A DNA stretch of 64,000 nt from the NCBI RefSeq assembly GCF_000981035.1, contig NZ_LAYJ01000068.1:85024-149023 (forward strand), written 5' to 3'. A program made the translations under genes and the position numbers. Shown in pieces: positions 34,664 to 43,110 of this stretch (position 1 is the first letter of the stretch; every line of letters starts with the position of its first letter). Source of the stretch: Christensenella hongkongensis (GTDB lineage: Bacteria > Bacillota > Clostridia > Christensenellales > Christensenellaceae). Below the pieces are notes generated by a model. The model was given only the letters and a program-made list of their open reading frames with translations, was not told the origin of the DNA and did no database searches.

Positions 34664-35938
34664 TTATTTCTCTACGCGGATACAGCTTGGAACATTCACC
34701 ACCGCGTCAAGCTCCTTAATTTCCTCGATGGCCTTCTGCAGGTCCTTCTCATGCGCTTTGTGCGTTACCAGAATGAGCGGCGCCGACTGCTCGCCCTTCT
34801 TTGCGCCTTTTTGGATGACGCTTTCGATGCTCACATCATGTTTTCCAAGGATTCCCGCAATTTTTGCGAGCACGCCCGGCTTATCGAGCACATTCGTGCG
34901 GACGAAATACTCTGTGAGCCAGTTGTCGTTGAATTTCACCTGATTGGCATCGTATGAATTTTCAAACGTCACATACCTGGGGTTTGGCGCACCGACCGAA
35001 TAGATCATGTCCGACACAAGTGCGCTTGCCGTCGGGAAATCTCCCGCGCCCTTGCCATACCACATCATCTCGCCAACCGCGCTGCCGTTAATAAAGATCG
35101 CGTTGAACGATCCTTTGATGCTTGCAAGCGCATGGTCTTTGGGGATCATCGTGGGATGCACACGCACCTCGATTTCACCGTTTTCGTCTTTTTTGCCGAT
35201 TGCCAGCAGCTTCACCACATAACCAAGCTCGCGGCCGATCTCGATATCAAGCTTCGTGATCTTCGTAATTCCCTCGCAGTAAATTTTATCCACCGGCACG
35301 CGTGCATGGAACGCCATGGAAGCAAGGATGGACAGCTTATAGCGCGCGTCGTATCCCTCCACATCGCTCGTGGGATTCGCCTCCGCGTATCCAAGCTCCT
35401 GCGCTTCTTTCAATACATCGTCAAAATCCCTGCCTTCGTCGTCCATTTTCGTAAGGATATAGTTGGTCGTACCGTTCACGATTCCGTATATCCTGTCGAT
35501 GCTGTTGGCCTGCATGGAATCATTGAGGGCGCGCAGGATGGGTATTCCGCCGCCGACCGCCGCTTCAAAGTAGAAACCTGCGTTTCCGCGCTTTGCCGCC
35601 GCCTCAAGATCCGGCCAGTTTTGCGAGATCATGTCCTTATTTGCGGACACGACCGTTTTCCCCGCTTCGAGTGCCTTGATGATAAATTCCTTGGACGGCT
35701 TCAGCCCGCCCATCACCTCCGCAACGATTGTGATTTCCGGATCGTTAATAATTTCATCGATGTCCTTTGCTTTCTTGCTGTCCGGCACATCCACCGCATA
35801 ATTGAGGGCCAGCGTTTTTTTGACCTCCAAATGTATGTTTTCCTTATGCTCGATGTTTTTCTGTTCCTTTTCGATCAGCTGGTAAATTCCTCCGCCAACC
35901 GTTCCCATACCGAGTATCGCTACTTTGATATCTTTCAT
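34664..35938 (-). CDS. hom: Homoserine dehydrogenase with ACT domain, 424 aa
   Basis: NAD(P)-binding GMGTVGGGIYQL, catalytic region MGGLKPSKEFIIKALEAGK and GIVNGTTNYILTKM, and a C-terminal ACT domain (about 345-420, LDKPGVLAKIAGILGKHDVSIESV) for feedback control, usually by threonine. It reduces aspartate semialdehyde to homoserine, the branch point to threonine and methionine. AAGGAGCAAGGCA precedes ATG 35938. It lies 22 bases after coaX. Confidence 0.95.
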   Translation of the reverse strand: MKDIKVAILGMGTVGGGIYQLIEKEQKNIEHKENIHLEVKKTLALNYAVDVPDSKKAKDIDEIINDPEITIVAEVMGGLKPSKEFIIKALEAGKTVVSANKDMISQNWPDLEAAAKRGNAGFYFEAAVGGGIPILRALNDSMQANSIDRIYGIVNGTTNYILTKMDDEGRDFDDVLKEAQELGYAEANPTSDVEGYDARYKLSILASMAFHARVPVDKIYCEGITKITKLDIEIGRELGYVVKLLAIGKKDENGEIEVRVHPTMIPKDHALASIKGSFNAIFINGSAVGEMMWYGKGAGDFPTASALVSDMIYSVGAPNPRYVTFENSYDANQVKFNDNWLTEYFVRTNVLDKPGVLAKIAGILGKHDVSIESVIQKGAKKGEQSAPLILVTHKAHEKDLQKAIEEIKELDAVVNVPSCIRVEK

Positions 35939-35960
35939 TGCCTTGCTCCTTCTCTTCTGT

Positions 35961-36722
35961 TTAAGAGTTCTTCCTGTAAATCTTATTCAGTCCGATCAAT
36001 GTAAGTGTCGGGCTGATTTCATCAATACAATTCGTTTCCTGCGCGATGAGCTCTGCAAAGCCTCCGGTCGCAACGACCTTCGCTTCGCCCATCTCTTCCT
36101 TCATCCGCTCGATAATATATTGCACCTGTCCGACATAGCCGTGGATGATACCTGACTGCATCGAGGTGACGGTAGTTCGCCCAATCACCTTGCGCGGACG
36201 TTTGAGCTCTATCCTTGGAAGATTCGCCGTGTAATTCGTAAGCGCCTCCGAGGTTATTTTAAGGCCCGGGCAGATCGCCCCGCCTAAAAAATCACCTTTT
36301 TCCGAAATCGCTCCAAAGCTTGTCGCCGTGCCAAAATCAATGGTGATTACAGGCCCGCCGTAAAGCTCGAAAGCCCCCACCGCTGTAAGGATCCGGTCCG
36401 TGCCGAGCTCTTTGGGGTTATCGTATTTTATATTGATACCCGTTTTGATCCCCGGGCCGACAAACATTGGCTTTTTTTTGAAATACTCACGCACCATATG
36501 GTCAAGCGTATAGTTGATCGACGGAATAACCGACGAAATCAGTATTCCCTCGATGTCCTCCGGAACCTGGTCAAGGTAGTTGAAAAAGTCGATCATCTGG
36601 ATGCCGAACTGGTCCGACGTAGCATCGATATCAGTCGTGATGCGGAAAGAATGCACGAGATCGTCGCCCTGAAACATCCCGCACTTGATATTCGTATTAC
36701 CAACGTCCATTACAAAAATCAT
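35961..36722 (-). CDS. coaX: Type III pantothenate kinase, 253 aa
   Basis: ASKHA-fold kinase: DVGNTNIKCGMF (phosphate 1), TIDFGTATSFGAIS (phosphate 2) and the GPGIKTGINI segment typical of CoaX. It phosphorylates pantothenate in the first step of CoA synthesis and, unlike type I enzymes, is usually not inhibited by CoA. It starts three bases after the ECF S component gene, so import and phosphorylation of pantothenate are probably coupled. Confidence 0.95.
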   Translation of the reverse strand: MIFVMDVGNTNIKCGMFQGDDLVHSFRITTDIDATSDQFGIQMIDFFNYLDQVPEDIEGILISSVIPSINYTLDHMVREYFKKKPMFVGPGIKTGINIKYDNPKELGTDRILTAVGAFELYGGPVITIDFGTATSFGAISEKGDFLGGAICPGLKITSEALTNYTANLPRIELKRPRKVIGRTTVTSMQSGIIHGYVGQVQYIIERMKEEMGEAKVVATGGFAELIAQETNCIDEISPTLTLIGLNKIYRKNS

Positions 36723-36725
36723 CTG

Positions 36726-37352
36726 CTATGCAATCTCCTTTTGTCTTGCGGTCATGATCGGCGGTACTGATTTTTTCAGCGCCCGCGCGATTGCCGGGCA
36801 GATCAGCGTCGCAAATACCGCCTCCGGAAGCCCGTTTGTAAGCACGATCCCCCATATCACCGCCACGGCCCCTGCCGCATCCACCGAGTAAAACGTGCAG
36901 ATAAGGGGCGTAAGCGTAAGGCTTACGAGGATCAGATATACCGCTGTATTCGTAAGAGAGCCCGTAAGGGAGGCGACTGCCAGATTCACGTACTCTTTTT
37001 TTGTTTTCATTGCCTTGCCCATTCCCCATGTAGTGACAGGAATCAGTACCCGCGGAATCAGCAGGCAAAGCATATATAATACGCCATATTTGCCAAAATC
37101 ATCCACCACGATCGCAGAAAAGGCGTCCGGCATTACAAAAATCTTTGATATGCTGATGACTGCAAACAGCAGCCCCATCATAAGCCCGGTTTTCAGCCCA
37201 AGCACCAGCGTTGCGATGATCACCGGAATGCACATCAGCGTGATTGAAATCGGCCCGATCATAATAAATCCGAGGTTGGGCACGTATCCCATCAGGAGCA
37301 TCACCGCAATCAGGATAGCCATCAGTGTAAGAGATCTCGTTTTTGTTTTCAT
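36726..37352 (-). CDS. ECF transporter S component, probable pantothenate type, 208 aa
   Basis: Six hydrophobic segments, with LTLMAILIAVMLLMGYVPNLGF at the start and short charged loops, as in substrate-binding S components of energy-coupling factor transporters. It must pair with an EcfAAT module encoded elsewhere. The gene lies directly before coaX, the classic context of the pantothenate S component PanT, so that substrate is inferred from context. A long leader with a stem is present upstream. Confidence 0.83.
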   Translation of the reverse strand: MKTKTRSLTLMAILIAVMLLMGYVPNLGFIMIGPISITLMCIPVIIATLVLGLKTGLMMGLLFAVISISKIFVMPDAFSAIVVDDFGKYGVLYMLCLLIPRVLIPVTTWGMGKAMKTKKEYVNLAVASLTGSLTNTAVYLILVSLTLTPLICTFYSVDAAGAVAVIWGIVLTNGLPEAVFATLICPAIARALKKSVPPIMTARQKEIA

Positions 37353-37373
37353 AGTTTCCTCCGCTCAGGTTTC

Positions 37374-37516
37374 GCCGCATGGCAAATACCCTACATTAGA
37401 TAAAATATTTCGTGACATCAGCGTTTATCCGTGCGGCTTATGGTGTATCATAATGTCGCCGAAAGCTGTTTTCACAATTACGTTATATTATAGCAATAAT
37501 GAAGGCGGTTTTGCAA
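37374..37516 (-). promoter_or_regulatory. Promoter and structured leader of the PanT-coaX operon
   Basis: Minus-strand TTGCAA (37516-37511) and TATAAT (37492-37487) with an 18-base spacer give a good promoter. The leader of about 130 bases contains a near-perfect 9-bp stem, GCCGCACGG (37437-37429) with CCATGCGGC (37382-37374), closing a 46-base loop just before the ribosome site. No known riboswitch class is recognised, so ligand control is speculation. Confidence 0.5.
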
Positions 37517-37598
37517 GGAATTATCGCAGATTCCACAGGGCATGCAGCACAAATCAATCGTTGCATGGATGAATATAGTGTTTAAAGGAAATAAAACA

Positions 37599-38099
37599 AT
37601 GTTTGTAATGACGTATCAAATGGAAGAACGAAAACACGAAAAAAAGATGAGGAGCGTCAGGGCCGTTATAGCCGTCATCATAACAGCAGCGGGCGCGGTG
37701 ATCGCTTCGCTTGCAACCGATACGTCAACCGCCTGGTACCAGGGGCTTACGCTGTCTCCCCTCCAGCCGCCGCCGTGGGCGTTCGGCCTGATCTGGACGA
37801 TCCTCTATGTTTTGCTCGCTATTTCCTTTGCGTACGCAATCACAAGGCCCCACGCGCCAAAGGGCGCAGCCGCAGGGTATATCCTGAACATCATTATCAA
37901 CGCGCTCTGGTCGCCGGTTTTTTTCATGCTTTACAATCCGGTATCGGCGCTCGTTATCATGATTGCGCTTGTCGTAAACCTGATCATTCTGATGCGGAAC
38001 GTAAGGCAGGTAACGCCCAGCTTCTATTTGCTGATTCCTTATTTGATATGGCTCGCGATCGCGACGATACTGAACGTATCGGTGATCGTCCTGAACTGA
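37599..38099 (+). CDS. TspO/MBR-family membrane protein, 166 aa
   Basis: Five hydrophobic helices with the family marks SPLQPPPWAFGLIWTILYVLLAISF and NIIINALWSPVFFML. TspO proteins bind tetrapyrroles, cholesterol-like ligands or photoproducts in the membrane. I choose ATG 37599 because AAAGGA lies nine bases upstream; ATG 37620 and 37647 are also possible and would shorten the charged N-terminus. It is a single gene, divergent from the PanT operon, with its own terminator. Confidence 0.87.
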   Translation: MFVMTYQMEERKHEKKMRSVRAVIAVIITAAGAVIASLATDTSTAWYQGLTLSPLQPPPWAFGLIWTILYVLLAISFAYAITRPHAPKGAAAGYILNIIINALWSPVFFMLYNPVSALVIMIALVVNLIILMRNVRQVTPSFYLLIPYLIWLAIATILNVSVIVLN

Positions 38100-38136
38100 A
38101 TAGTACCTCGTAAAAATTATTTCGAGACTTTAAAAC

Positions 38137-38159
38137 GGCGGGTTCATCCCGCCTTTTTT
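38137..38159 (+). terminator. Terminator of the TspO gene
   Basis: GGCGGG (38137-38142) and CCCGCC (38148-38153), loop TTCAT, followed by six T. Confidence 0.85.
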
Positions 38160-38169
38160 GATGTTTTCT

Positions 38170-38787
38170 TCATTTTGCAACAGCTGTATTTTTCTGTTTT
38201 TCCCTTGTCCACCGCAAAAAAGTATCCTGCGCGACGCCGATGGCTGCAGCCGCCTGCCGCGATGAAATTTCCCTGCGGAACCATTGCTCCTTCAGCTCAA
38301 AAAACTCGTCCGGTACAGGCTTTGGCGGCCTGCCGAACTTTACCCCGCGCTGTTTTGCAGCCGCAATCCCTTCCGCCTGCCGCTGGCGGATATTTTCACG
38401 CTCTGTCTGCGCGACATAGGACAAAAGCTGCAGTACGATATCCGCAATCAGCGTGCCGGTAAGGTCCCTGCCCTTCCTCGTGTCGAGCAGCGGCATATCG
38501 AGCACCACGACCTCCACTTTTTTTTCTTTCGTGATAATACGCCACTGCTCGAGAATCTCGTCATAGTTACGCCCCAGCCGGTCGATGCTTTTGATAACCA
38601 GCAAATCTGCTTCCTTCATTTTTCGCAGCAGGCGGCGGTATGCAGGACGGTTAAAATCTTTTCCACTCAGTTTGTCCAGATAAATGTTTTTTTCCGGCAC
38701 GTCAAATTCACTCATTGCAATCATCTGACGGTCTTCGTTCTGATCCCTCGTGGATACACGGACATATCCCCAAATGTTCTGACTCAT
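38170..38787 (-). CDS. Serine recombinase (resolvase/invertase family), 205 aa
   Basis: N-terminal catalytic domain with GYVRVSTRDQNEDRQ (Ser 12 as nucleophile), DKLSGKDFNRPAYRRLL and SIDRLGRNYDEI, followed by the long helix and a short C-terminal helix-turn-helix (ISSRQAAAAIGVAQDTFLRW). This is the small Tn3 resolvase / Hin invertase class. ATG 38787 follows AAAGGAG. I see no transposase, terminal repeats or obvious crossover site next to it. It may be a chromosomal invertase acting elsewhere, or the remnant of an element. Confidence 0.88.
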   Translation of the reverse strand: MSQNIWGYVRVSTRDQNEDRQMIAMSEFDVPEKNIYLDKLSGKDFNRPAYRRLLRKMKEADLLVIKSIDRLGRNYDEILEQWRIITKEKKVEVVVLDMPLLDTRKGRDLTGTLIADIVLQLLSYVAQTERENIRQRQAEGIAAAKQRGVKFGRPPKPVPDEFFELKEQWFRREISSRQAAAAIGVAQDTFLRWTREKQKNTAVAK

Positions 38788-38987
38788 GCTGTAAACTCCT
38801 TTTTGTATCGATACTGAAATAAAATCCGGTCTCCTGACAATACAGAAATACCGGATACCGTGTATGAAAGTGGCGGCTTTTGTTTTTTCAGCCGTCATTC
38901 AGGCATCTGGATAAAAAGATCGTTTGTATATCAAATATACCCGGCTTCCGATTGGAAGTCAGTTTCGTGAACATGAATTTATCTTGC

Positions 38988-39353
38988 TTATATACCCCTT
39001 ACAAGCGTTTTTCCCAGCCATGCGGCAAATATGCACGCTGCAACGCTTATGACGGCGTTGATCACTGCAAACAGTATCCTGCCGTCCTCAAGCAATCCCA
39101 GCGTTTCGAGGGAAAAACTCGAAAATGTAGTGAAGCCCCCCATGACGCCCACCATGAGCGTTTTGGTTATGCGTTCATCGATGCGCGACTGCAACGACAG
39201 CTGAAAAATAATGCCGATCAAAAACGATCCGGCGATGTTGACAAGCATTGTCCCCCAAGGGAACGATCCCGAAATGTTTTTGGTGAGAAGGTTCATTCCA
39301 TAGCGGCTGACCGCTCCCGCGAAGCCGCCGAGGCCAATGAGCAAAGCCATCAT
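38988..39353 (-). CDS. crcB: Fluoride channel CrcB/FluC, 121 aa
   Basis: Four hydrophobic helices with the FluC marks GGFAGAVSRYG, VNIAGSFLIG and GGFTTFSSFSLE (the Phe-box and Ser/Thr track). FluC forms a dual-topology dimer that exports fluoride. Many bacteria carry two genes; only one is seen here. The start overlaps the stop of the preceding zinc-ribbon gene by four bases. No fluoride riboswitch is visible upstream of the pair. Confidence 0.92.
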   Translation of the reverse strand: MMALLIGLGGFAGAVSRYGMNLLTKNISGSFPWGTMLVNIAGSFLIGIIFQLSLQSRIDERITKTLMVGVMGGFTTFSSFSLETLGLLEDGRILFAVINAVISVAACIFAAWLGKTLVRGI

Positions 39354-39640
39354 TTTTCCTGTTCCTCCCGCTTTGTATCTTCCTGCTGTTTATGATATTC
39401 TTCATCCGGAATATTTTCCATATAGGAGCTCATCCCGCAATGCGGGCAGGTCAGCAGCCTGTCCGTTCCCTGCCGTGAAACGAAAAAACTACGCAAACCG
39501 GATACCTTGAACCTCGTTTTGCAATGCGGACATAAAAAATGCCTTTTTTGCTGTATGATGCAGTATAGAATCATGCAGACAATGAAAATCCCGGCTGTTA
39601 CGCACACGGTAATCAGTCCAAAAAGCTGCAAACCGCTCAT
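39350..39640 (-). CDS. Small membrane protein with a zinc ribbon, 96 aa
   Basis: One membrane helix (residues 5-28), then a likely cytosolic domain with two CPHC motifs (CPHCKTRF and CPHCGMSS) that should bind one zinc, and a Glu/Lys-rich tail. It is not a family I can name. The end overlaps crcB (ATGA), so it is co-translated with the fluoride channel. Its promoter shares its -35 region with the divergent glyS T-box promoter. Confidence 0.75.
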   Translation of the reverse strand: MSGLQLFGLITVCVTAGIFIVCMILYCIIQQKRHFLCPHCKTRFKVSGLRSFFVSRQGTDRLLTCPHCGMSSYMENIPDEEYHKQQEDTKREEQEK

Positions 39641-39687
39641 AGTAATTCCCCATTTCCCGAATAATGACTTTTTTTGAATATTTTAAT

Positions 39688-39740
39688 AGTATACCACAAT
39701 AAAAATAAATGTTGAATTCCTCTTTAAAAATTGTTATGAT
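39688..39740. promoter_or_regulatory. Overlapping divergent promoters for glyS and the crcB operon
   Basis: Plus strand: TTGAAT (39712-39717), 17 bases, TATGAT (39735-39740). Minus strand: TTCAAC (39716-39711), 17 bases, TATACT (39693-39688). The two -35 boxes overlap, so the two transcripts may compete for polymerase. Confidence 0.6.
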
Positions 39741-39746
39741 ATTTGA

Positions 39747-39905
39747 TAGAAAAAGTGAATCAAGGAGCGTTTTGCGGGAGTGGCGTCCCGCTCGACAAAA
39801 GCGCATGGTTTGAAAGCGGATTCCCGTTTTGGGAGTCAACTAGGGTGGAACCGCGGAAGTAATCTTTCGTCCCTTGCATGGGATGAAGGATTTTTTTATT
39901 TTCCC
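39747..39905 (+). ncRNA. Glycine T-box riboswitch upstream of glyS
   Basis: The T-box sequence GGGTGGAACCGCGG (39843-39856) is diagnostic. Stem I carries the likely Gly specifier GGC in GGGAGTGGCGTCCC. A stem III candidate precedes the T-box. The terminator pairs 39861-39873 with 39880-39892, followed by seven T. The T-box TGGA suits the U discriminator of tRNA-Gly. Uncharged tRNA-Gly would stabilise the antiterminator and turn on glyS. The leader is short, as for glyQS T-boxes that lack stem II. Confidence 0.93.
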
Positions 39906-39967
39906 GTACCGTGTATAAAATACCAGCACGCATGCTCGCGCTCTGTTATAAAATGGAGGTTTTTCAG

Positions 39968-41350
39968 ATGGAAAAAACAATGGAAAAAATTGTGGCGCTT
40001 GCCAAAGGCCGCGGCTTTGTATTCCCGGGCTCGGAAATTTACGGCGGCCTTGCAAACTCGTGGGATTACGGCCCGCTGGGCGTTGAATTTAAAAACAACG
40101 TCAAGCGCGCATGGTGGCAAAAATTCGTGCAGGAATGCCCGTACAACGTGGGCCTTGACAGCGCGATTCTCATGAACCCGGAAACATGGGTGGCTTCCGG
40201 ACATGTGGGCGGCTTTAATGATCCGCTCATGGACTGCAAAAGCTGCAAGGAACGTTTCCGCGCGGATAAGCTGATCGAGGACTATGCTGCGGAAAACGAC
40301 CTTGACATCGGCAGTGTCGAAGCGATGAGCAAGGAAGAAATGGAGGCGTTTATTGCCGAAAACATCGTTTGTCCGTCCTGCGGCAAAAAAGATTTTACGC
40401 CCATACGCCAGTTTAACCTGATGTTCAAGACCTTCCAGGGCGTTAACGAAGATACCGCGGCGCAGATTTACCTCCGTCCGGAAACGGCGCAGGGCATCTT
40501 TGTAAACTTTAAAAACGTACTGCGTACCACACGCCGTAAAATGCCGATGGGGATCGGACAGGTTGGTAAATCCTTCCGGAACGAAATCACGCCCGGAAAC
40601 TTTATTTTCCGCATTCGTGAATTTGAGCAGATGGAGCTTGAATTTTTCTGCGATCCGAAAGAAGAATTTGAATGGTTCAAATATTGGAAGGACTATTGCC
40701 ACAACTGGCTGCTTTCCCTTGGAATAGACGATGAAAACCTCAAGCTGCGCGACCATGCGCCAGAGGAGCTTTCCCATTATTCCAATGCGACTACGGATAT
40801 CGAATACCGCTTCCCATTTGGCTGGGGAGAGCTTTGGGGGATTGCAGACAGAACCGATTTTGACCTGAAAGCACATATGGCGCACTCAGGAGAGAGCCTT
40901 GAATACCTCGATCCGGTTACCAACGAAAAATACGTTCCCTACTGCATCGAACCCTCGCTGGGCGCAGACCGCGTTGCCCTTGCCTTCCTGTGCGAGGCAT
41001 ATGATGAGGAAACGCTCGAAAACGGCGATACGCGTATCGTGATGCACCTGCATCCGGCGCTTGCGCCGTTTAAGGCCGCGGTTCTTCCGCTGCAAAAGAA
41101 GCTTTCGGAAACGTCCGATAAGCTGTTTGCCGATCTTTCCAGGCATTTTAATGTGGATTACGACCTTGCAGGCTCGATTGGCAAACGCTACCGCCGTGAG
41201 GATGAGATCGGAACGCCCTACTGCATCACCGTCGATTTCGAAACGCTTGACGACAAGTGCGTCACAGTGCGCGACCGCGACACCATGCAGCAGGAGCGTA
41301 TCGCAATGGATCAGGTGCAAAAGTTCCTGGAGGACAAGCTGGTCTTCTGA
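39968..41350 (+). CDS. glyS: Glycyl-tRNA synthetase, single-chain dimeric type, 460 aa
   Basis: Class II synthetase of the alpha2 type: [35 protein letters not shown], a zinc-ribbon-like insert (CKSCKERF and CPSCGKKDF), motif 2 [22 protein letters not shown], motif 3 [14 protein letters not shown], and a C-terminal anticodon-binding domain (about 355-455). It charges tRNA-Gly. ATG 39968 has GGAGG upstream. Expression is under the glycine T-box just before it. Bacillota often have the alpha2-beta2 enzyme (glyQ/glyS) instead. Confidence 0.96.
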   Translation: MEKTMEKIVALAKGRGFVFPGSEIYGGLANSWDYGPLGVEFKNNVKRAWWQKFVQECPYNVGLDSAILMNPETWVASGHVGGFNDPLMDCKSCKERFRADKLIEDYAAENDLDIGSVEAMSKEEMEAFIAENIVCPSCGKKDFTPIRQFNLMFKTFQGVNEDTAAQIYLRPETAQGIFVNFKNVLRTTRRKMPMGIGQVGKSFRNEITPGNFIFRIREFEQMELEFFCDPKEEFEWFKYWKDYCHNWLLSLGIDDENLKLRDHAPEELSHYSNATTDIEYRFPFGWGELWGIADRTDFDLKAHMAHSGESLEYLDPVTNEKYVPYCIEPSLGADRVALAFLCEAYDEETLENGDTRIVMHLHPALAPFKAAVLPLQKKLSETSDKLFADLSRHFNVDYDLAGSIGKRYRREDEIGTPYCITVDFETLDDKCVTVRDRDTMQQERIAMDQVQKFLEDKLVF

Positions 41351-41400
41351 CCATGCGCTCCCAATCAACAATGTCCTGAAAGGGCAGTTTTGCGTTTAAA

Positions 41401-41436
41401 GACGGCTTACCGGTTTTCCGGTACGCCGTCTTTTTT
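41401..41436 (+). terminator. Terminator of glyS
   Basis: GACGGC-T-TACCGG (41401-41413) pairs with CCGGTA-C-GCCGTC (41418-41430), followed by six T. Confidence 0.88.
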
Positions 41437-41476
41437 ATCTTAACCTGATTCGCTTATGAAATAGAAAAGATACATC

Positions 41477-41506
41477 TTGAAATCTGCTTTCCGTTTGTGC
41501 CATACT
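41477..41506 (+). promoter_or_regulatory. Promoter of cobT
   Basis: TTGAAA (41477-41482) and CATACT (41501-41506), 18-base spacer, 35 bases before the TTG start of cobT. No cobalamin riboswitch is recognised. Confidence 0.5.
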
Positions 41507-41541
41507 AGACGTAACAAAAAAGAAAAACGGAGGAAAATCAT

Positions 41542-42606
41542 TTGCCAGCCGATACGATTGATTACAAAAAGATAACGCCTCCCCTCCAAAGTGTAATGGA
41601 CGAGGCCCGCCGCCGTGTGGATTCCCTTTCCAAGCCGCTTGGCAGTTTGGGAAAGTTGGAGGATTACGCCGTACGCCTTGCAGGGATCCGCGGGTTTATG
41701 GGCGGAACGCTCGCCAAACGCGCCGTGCTTGTTTTCGCGGCGGATAACGGTATTTACGATGAGGGAATTACGCCCGTGCCACAGGAAGTCACTCCCATGC
41801 AAACGCTCAATATTGCAAACGGCATCGCAGGGGTGAGCGTGCTTGCCGCTCAGGCAAACGCCCAGGTGTTTGTCTATAACGTCGGTATTGCAAAACGCCT
41901 GAAGCACAAAAACGTGATCGACAGCGTAGTGATGTACGGCACCAACAACATGGTAAAAGAGCCCGCCATGACGCGCGAGCAGTGCGAAAAAGCAATGGAG
42001 ATTGGCTACAGGGCCGTTGCCGGGCGTACGGATTACGATATCATTGGCCTGGGGGAAATGGGCATCTGCAACACTTCTTCTACGTCTGCCGTTGCATCCG
42101 TGCTCCTCAAAAAGCCGGTGGAAAAAATGACCGGCAGGGGTGCGGGAATTTCTGAGGAGCAATACCGAAAGAAGATATCTGCAATCGAAACGGCGATCCA
42201 AAAAAACGATCCTGATCCCAAGGATCCCGTAGACGTGATCGCAAAGGTTGGCGGGCTTGACATCGCCGCTATGACAGGGGCTTATCTCGCGTGTGCGCAT
42301 TTCAAAATACCTGTTGTAATCGACGGCTTTATTTCGGCATGCGCCGCATTGTGCGCAAAGCGCATCGCGCCCCAAAGCGTATTATATATGTTTGCTTCGC
42401 ATAAAAGCTACGAGCAGGGTTATACGGCCATTGCGCGTGCGCTCGGCCTCTCTCCCGCTCTTTCGCTCGATATGCGGCTGGGGGAAGGCAGCGGATGTCC
42501 CCTCATGTTTTATGTGCTGGATGCTTCCCTGCGTATCCTGGAGGATATGGGCACCTTTGAAGATGGCAGTATCGACGCTTCCGGCTTTATCGATTTGCGT
42601 GGTTAA
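41542..42606 (+). CDS. cobT: Nicotinate-nucleotide-dimethylbenzimidazole phosphoribosyltransferase, 354 aa
   Basis: CobT fold with PLGSLGKLEDYAVRLAGI, ADNGIYDEGITPVPQEVT, GLGEMGICNTSSTSA and DMRLGEGSGCPLMF, which carries the catalytic Glu. It joins the lower ligand base to ribose phosphate for cobalamin assembly. The start is TTG 41542 with GGAGG upstream; no ATG is better placed. No other cobalamin genes are in the window, so this is an orphan and may serve remodelling of scavenged corrinoid. Confidence 0.93.
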   Translation: MPADTIDYKKITPPLQSVMDEARRRVDSLSKPLGSLGKLEDYAVRLAGIRGFMGGTLAKRAVLVFAADNGIYDEGITPVPQEVTPMQTLNIANGIAGVSVLAAQANAQVFVYNVGIAKRLKHKNVIDSVVMYGTNNMVKEPAMTREQCEKAMEIGYRAVAGRTDYDIIGLGEMGICNTSSTSAVASVLLKKPVEKMTGRGAGISEEQYRKKISAIETAIQKNDPDPKDPVDVIAKVGGLDIAAMTGAYLACAHFKIPVVIDGFISACAALCAKRIAPQSVLYMFASHKSYEQGYTAIARALGLSPALSLDMRLGEGSGCPLMFYVLDASLRILEDMGTFEDGSIDASGFIDLRG

Positions 42607-42609
42607 AGT

Positions 42610-43098
42610 ATGAAAGAAAGCAGCCTGCGCGCACTCCGGAACTGGCGTTTCTTTTTGGAGTGGGCCACTTTTATCAGCATTGTCTGCATGATCGTCACCT
42701 TCGCGATGACGGCAAGCATCCTTCCCATGCCCCCTCCCCCTTCGGATTCGGAAGGCCTGGTGGCAAAATACGGAATGCGTGTTGTGCTGTTTATTTTGTT
42801 TGGCCTTGGCGGAGGGCTGTGCGGGCTCCTGTTTTTGTTATCGCGCTTTCCGCGGCTGTACCGTTACCCGGTCAAAATATCCGGCACCAATGTGGAAATC
42901 CAATATCATATCGCTAAAATTGCCCTCTGTATCGGACAGTTGATAACGGTCGTGGTAACGTGCATCCTGATGGTGCGCGTTTACCACCAGAATATCACAA
43001 CCCAATCCGGTGATTTCTGGCAAATGCTTCTGCGGTCTCTGATTGCCGGCTGTATTGTATATCTCGTTTACTTCTTTACCGCAAGGCATTACCGTTAA
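42610..43098 (+). CDS. Membrane protein of unknown function with four helices, 162 aa
   Basis: Four hydrophobic stretches (about 17-37, 57-78, 99-122 and 135-156), a Pro-rich loop PMPPPPSDSEG between the first two, and basic inside loops. It is not recognised. It starts three bases after cobT and ends 12 before the M3 peptidase gene, so the three may form one transcript, but no shared role is evident. Confidence 0.7.
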   Translation: MKESSLRALRNWRFFLEWATFISIVCMIVTFAMTASILPMPPPPSDSEGLVAKYGMRVVLFILFGLGGGLCGLLFLLSRFPRLYRYPVKISGTNVEIQYHIAKIALCIGQLITVVVTCILMVRVYHQNITTQSGDFWQMLLRSLIAGCIVYLVYFFTARHYR

Positions 43099-43110
43099 GG
43101 AGGCCCTACT

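Noticed and set aside
38787..38987. Invertible promoter next to the serine recombinase
   Set aside because: No inverted repeats of adequate length flank the gene.
39353..39740. Fluoride riboswitch before crcB
   Set aside because: The region upstream of the crcB pair is short, and the crcB-type aptamer sequence is not visible.
39896..40885. 329-codon minus-strand open frame inside glyS
   Set aside because: It is a shadow of glyS on the other strand, without recognisable motifs.
41440..42375. 311-codon minus-strand open frame inside cobT
   Set aside because: It is antisense to the conserved CobT protein and has no domain.
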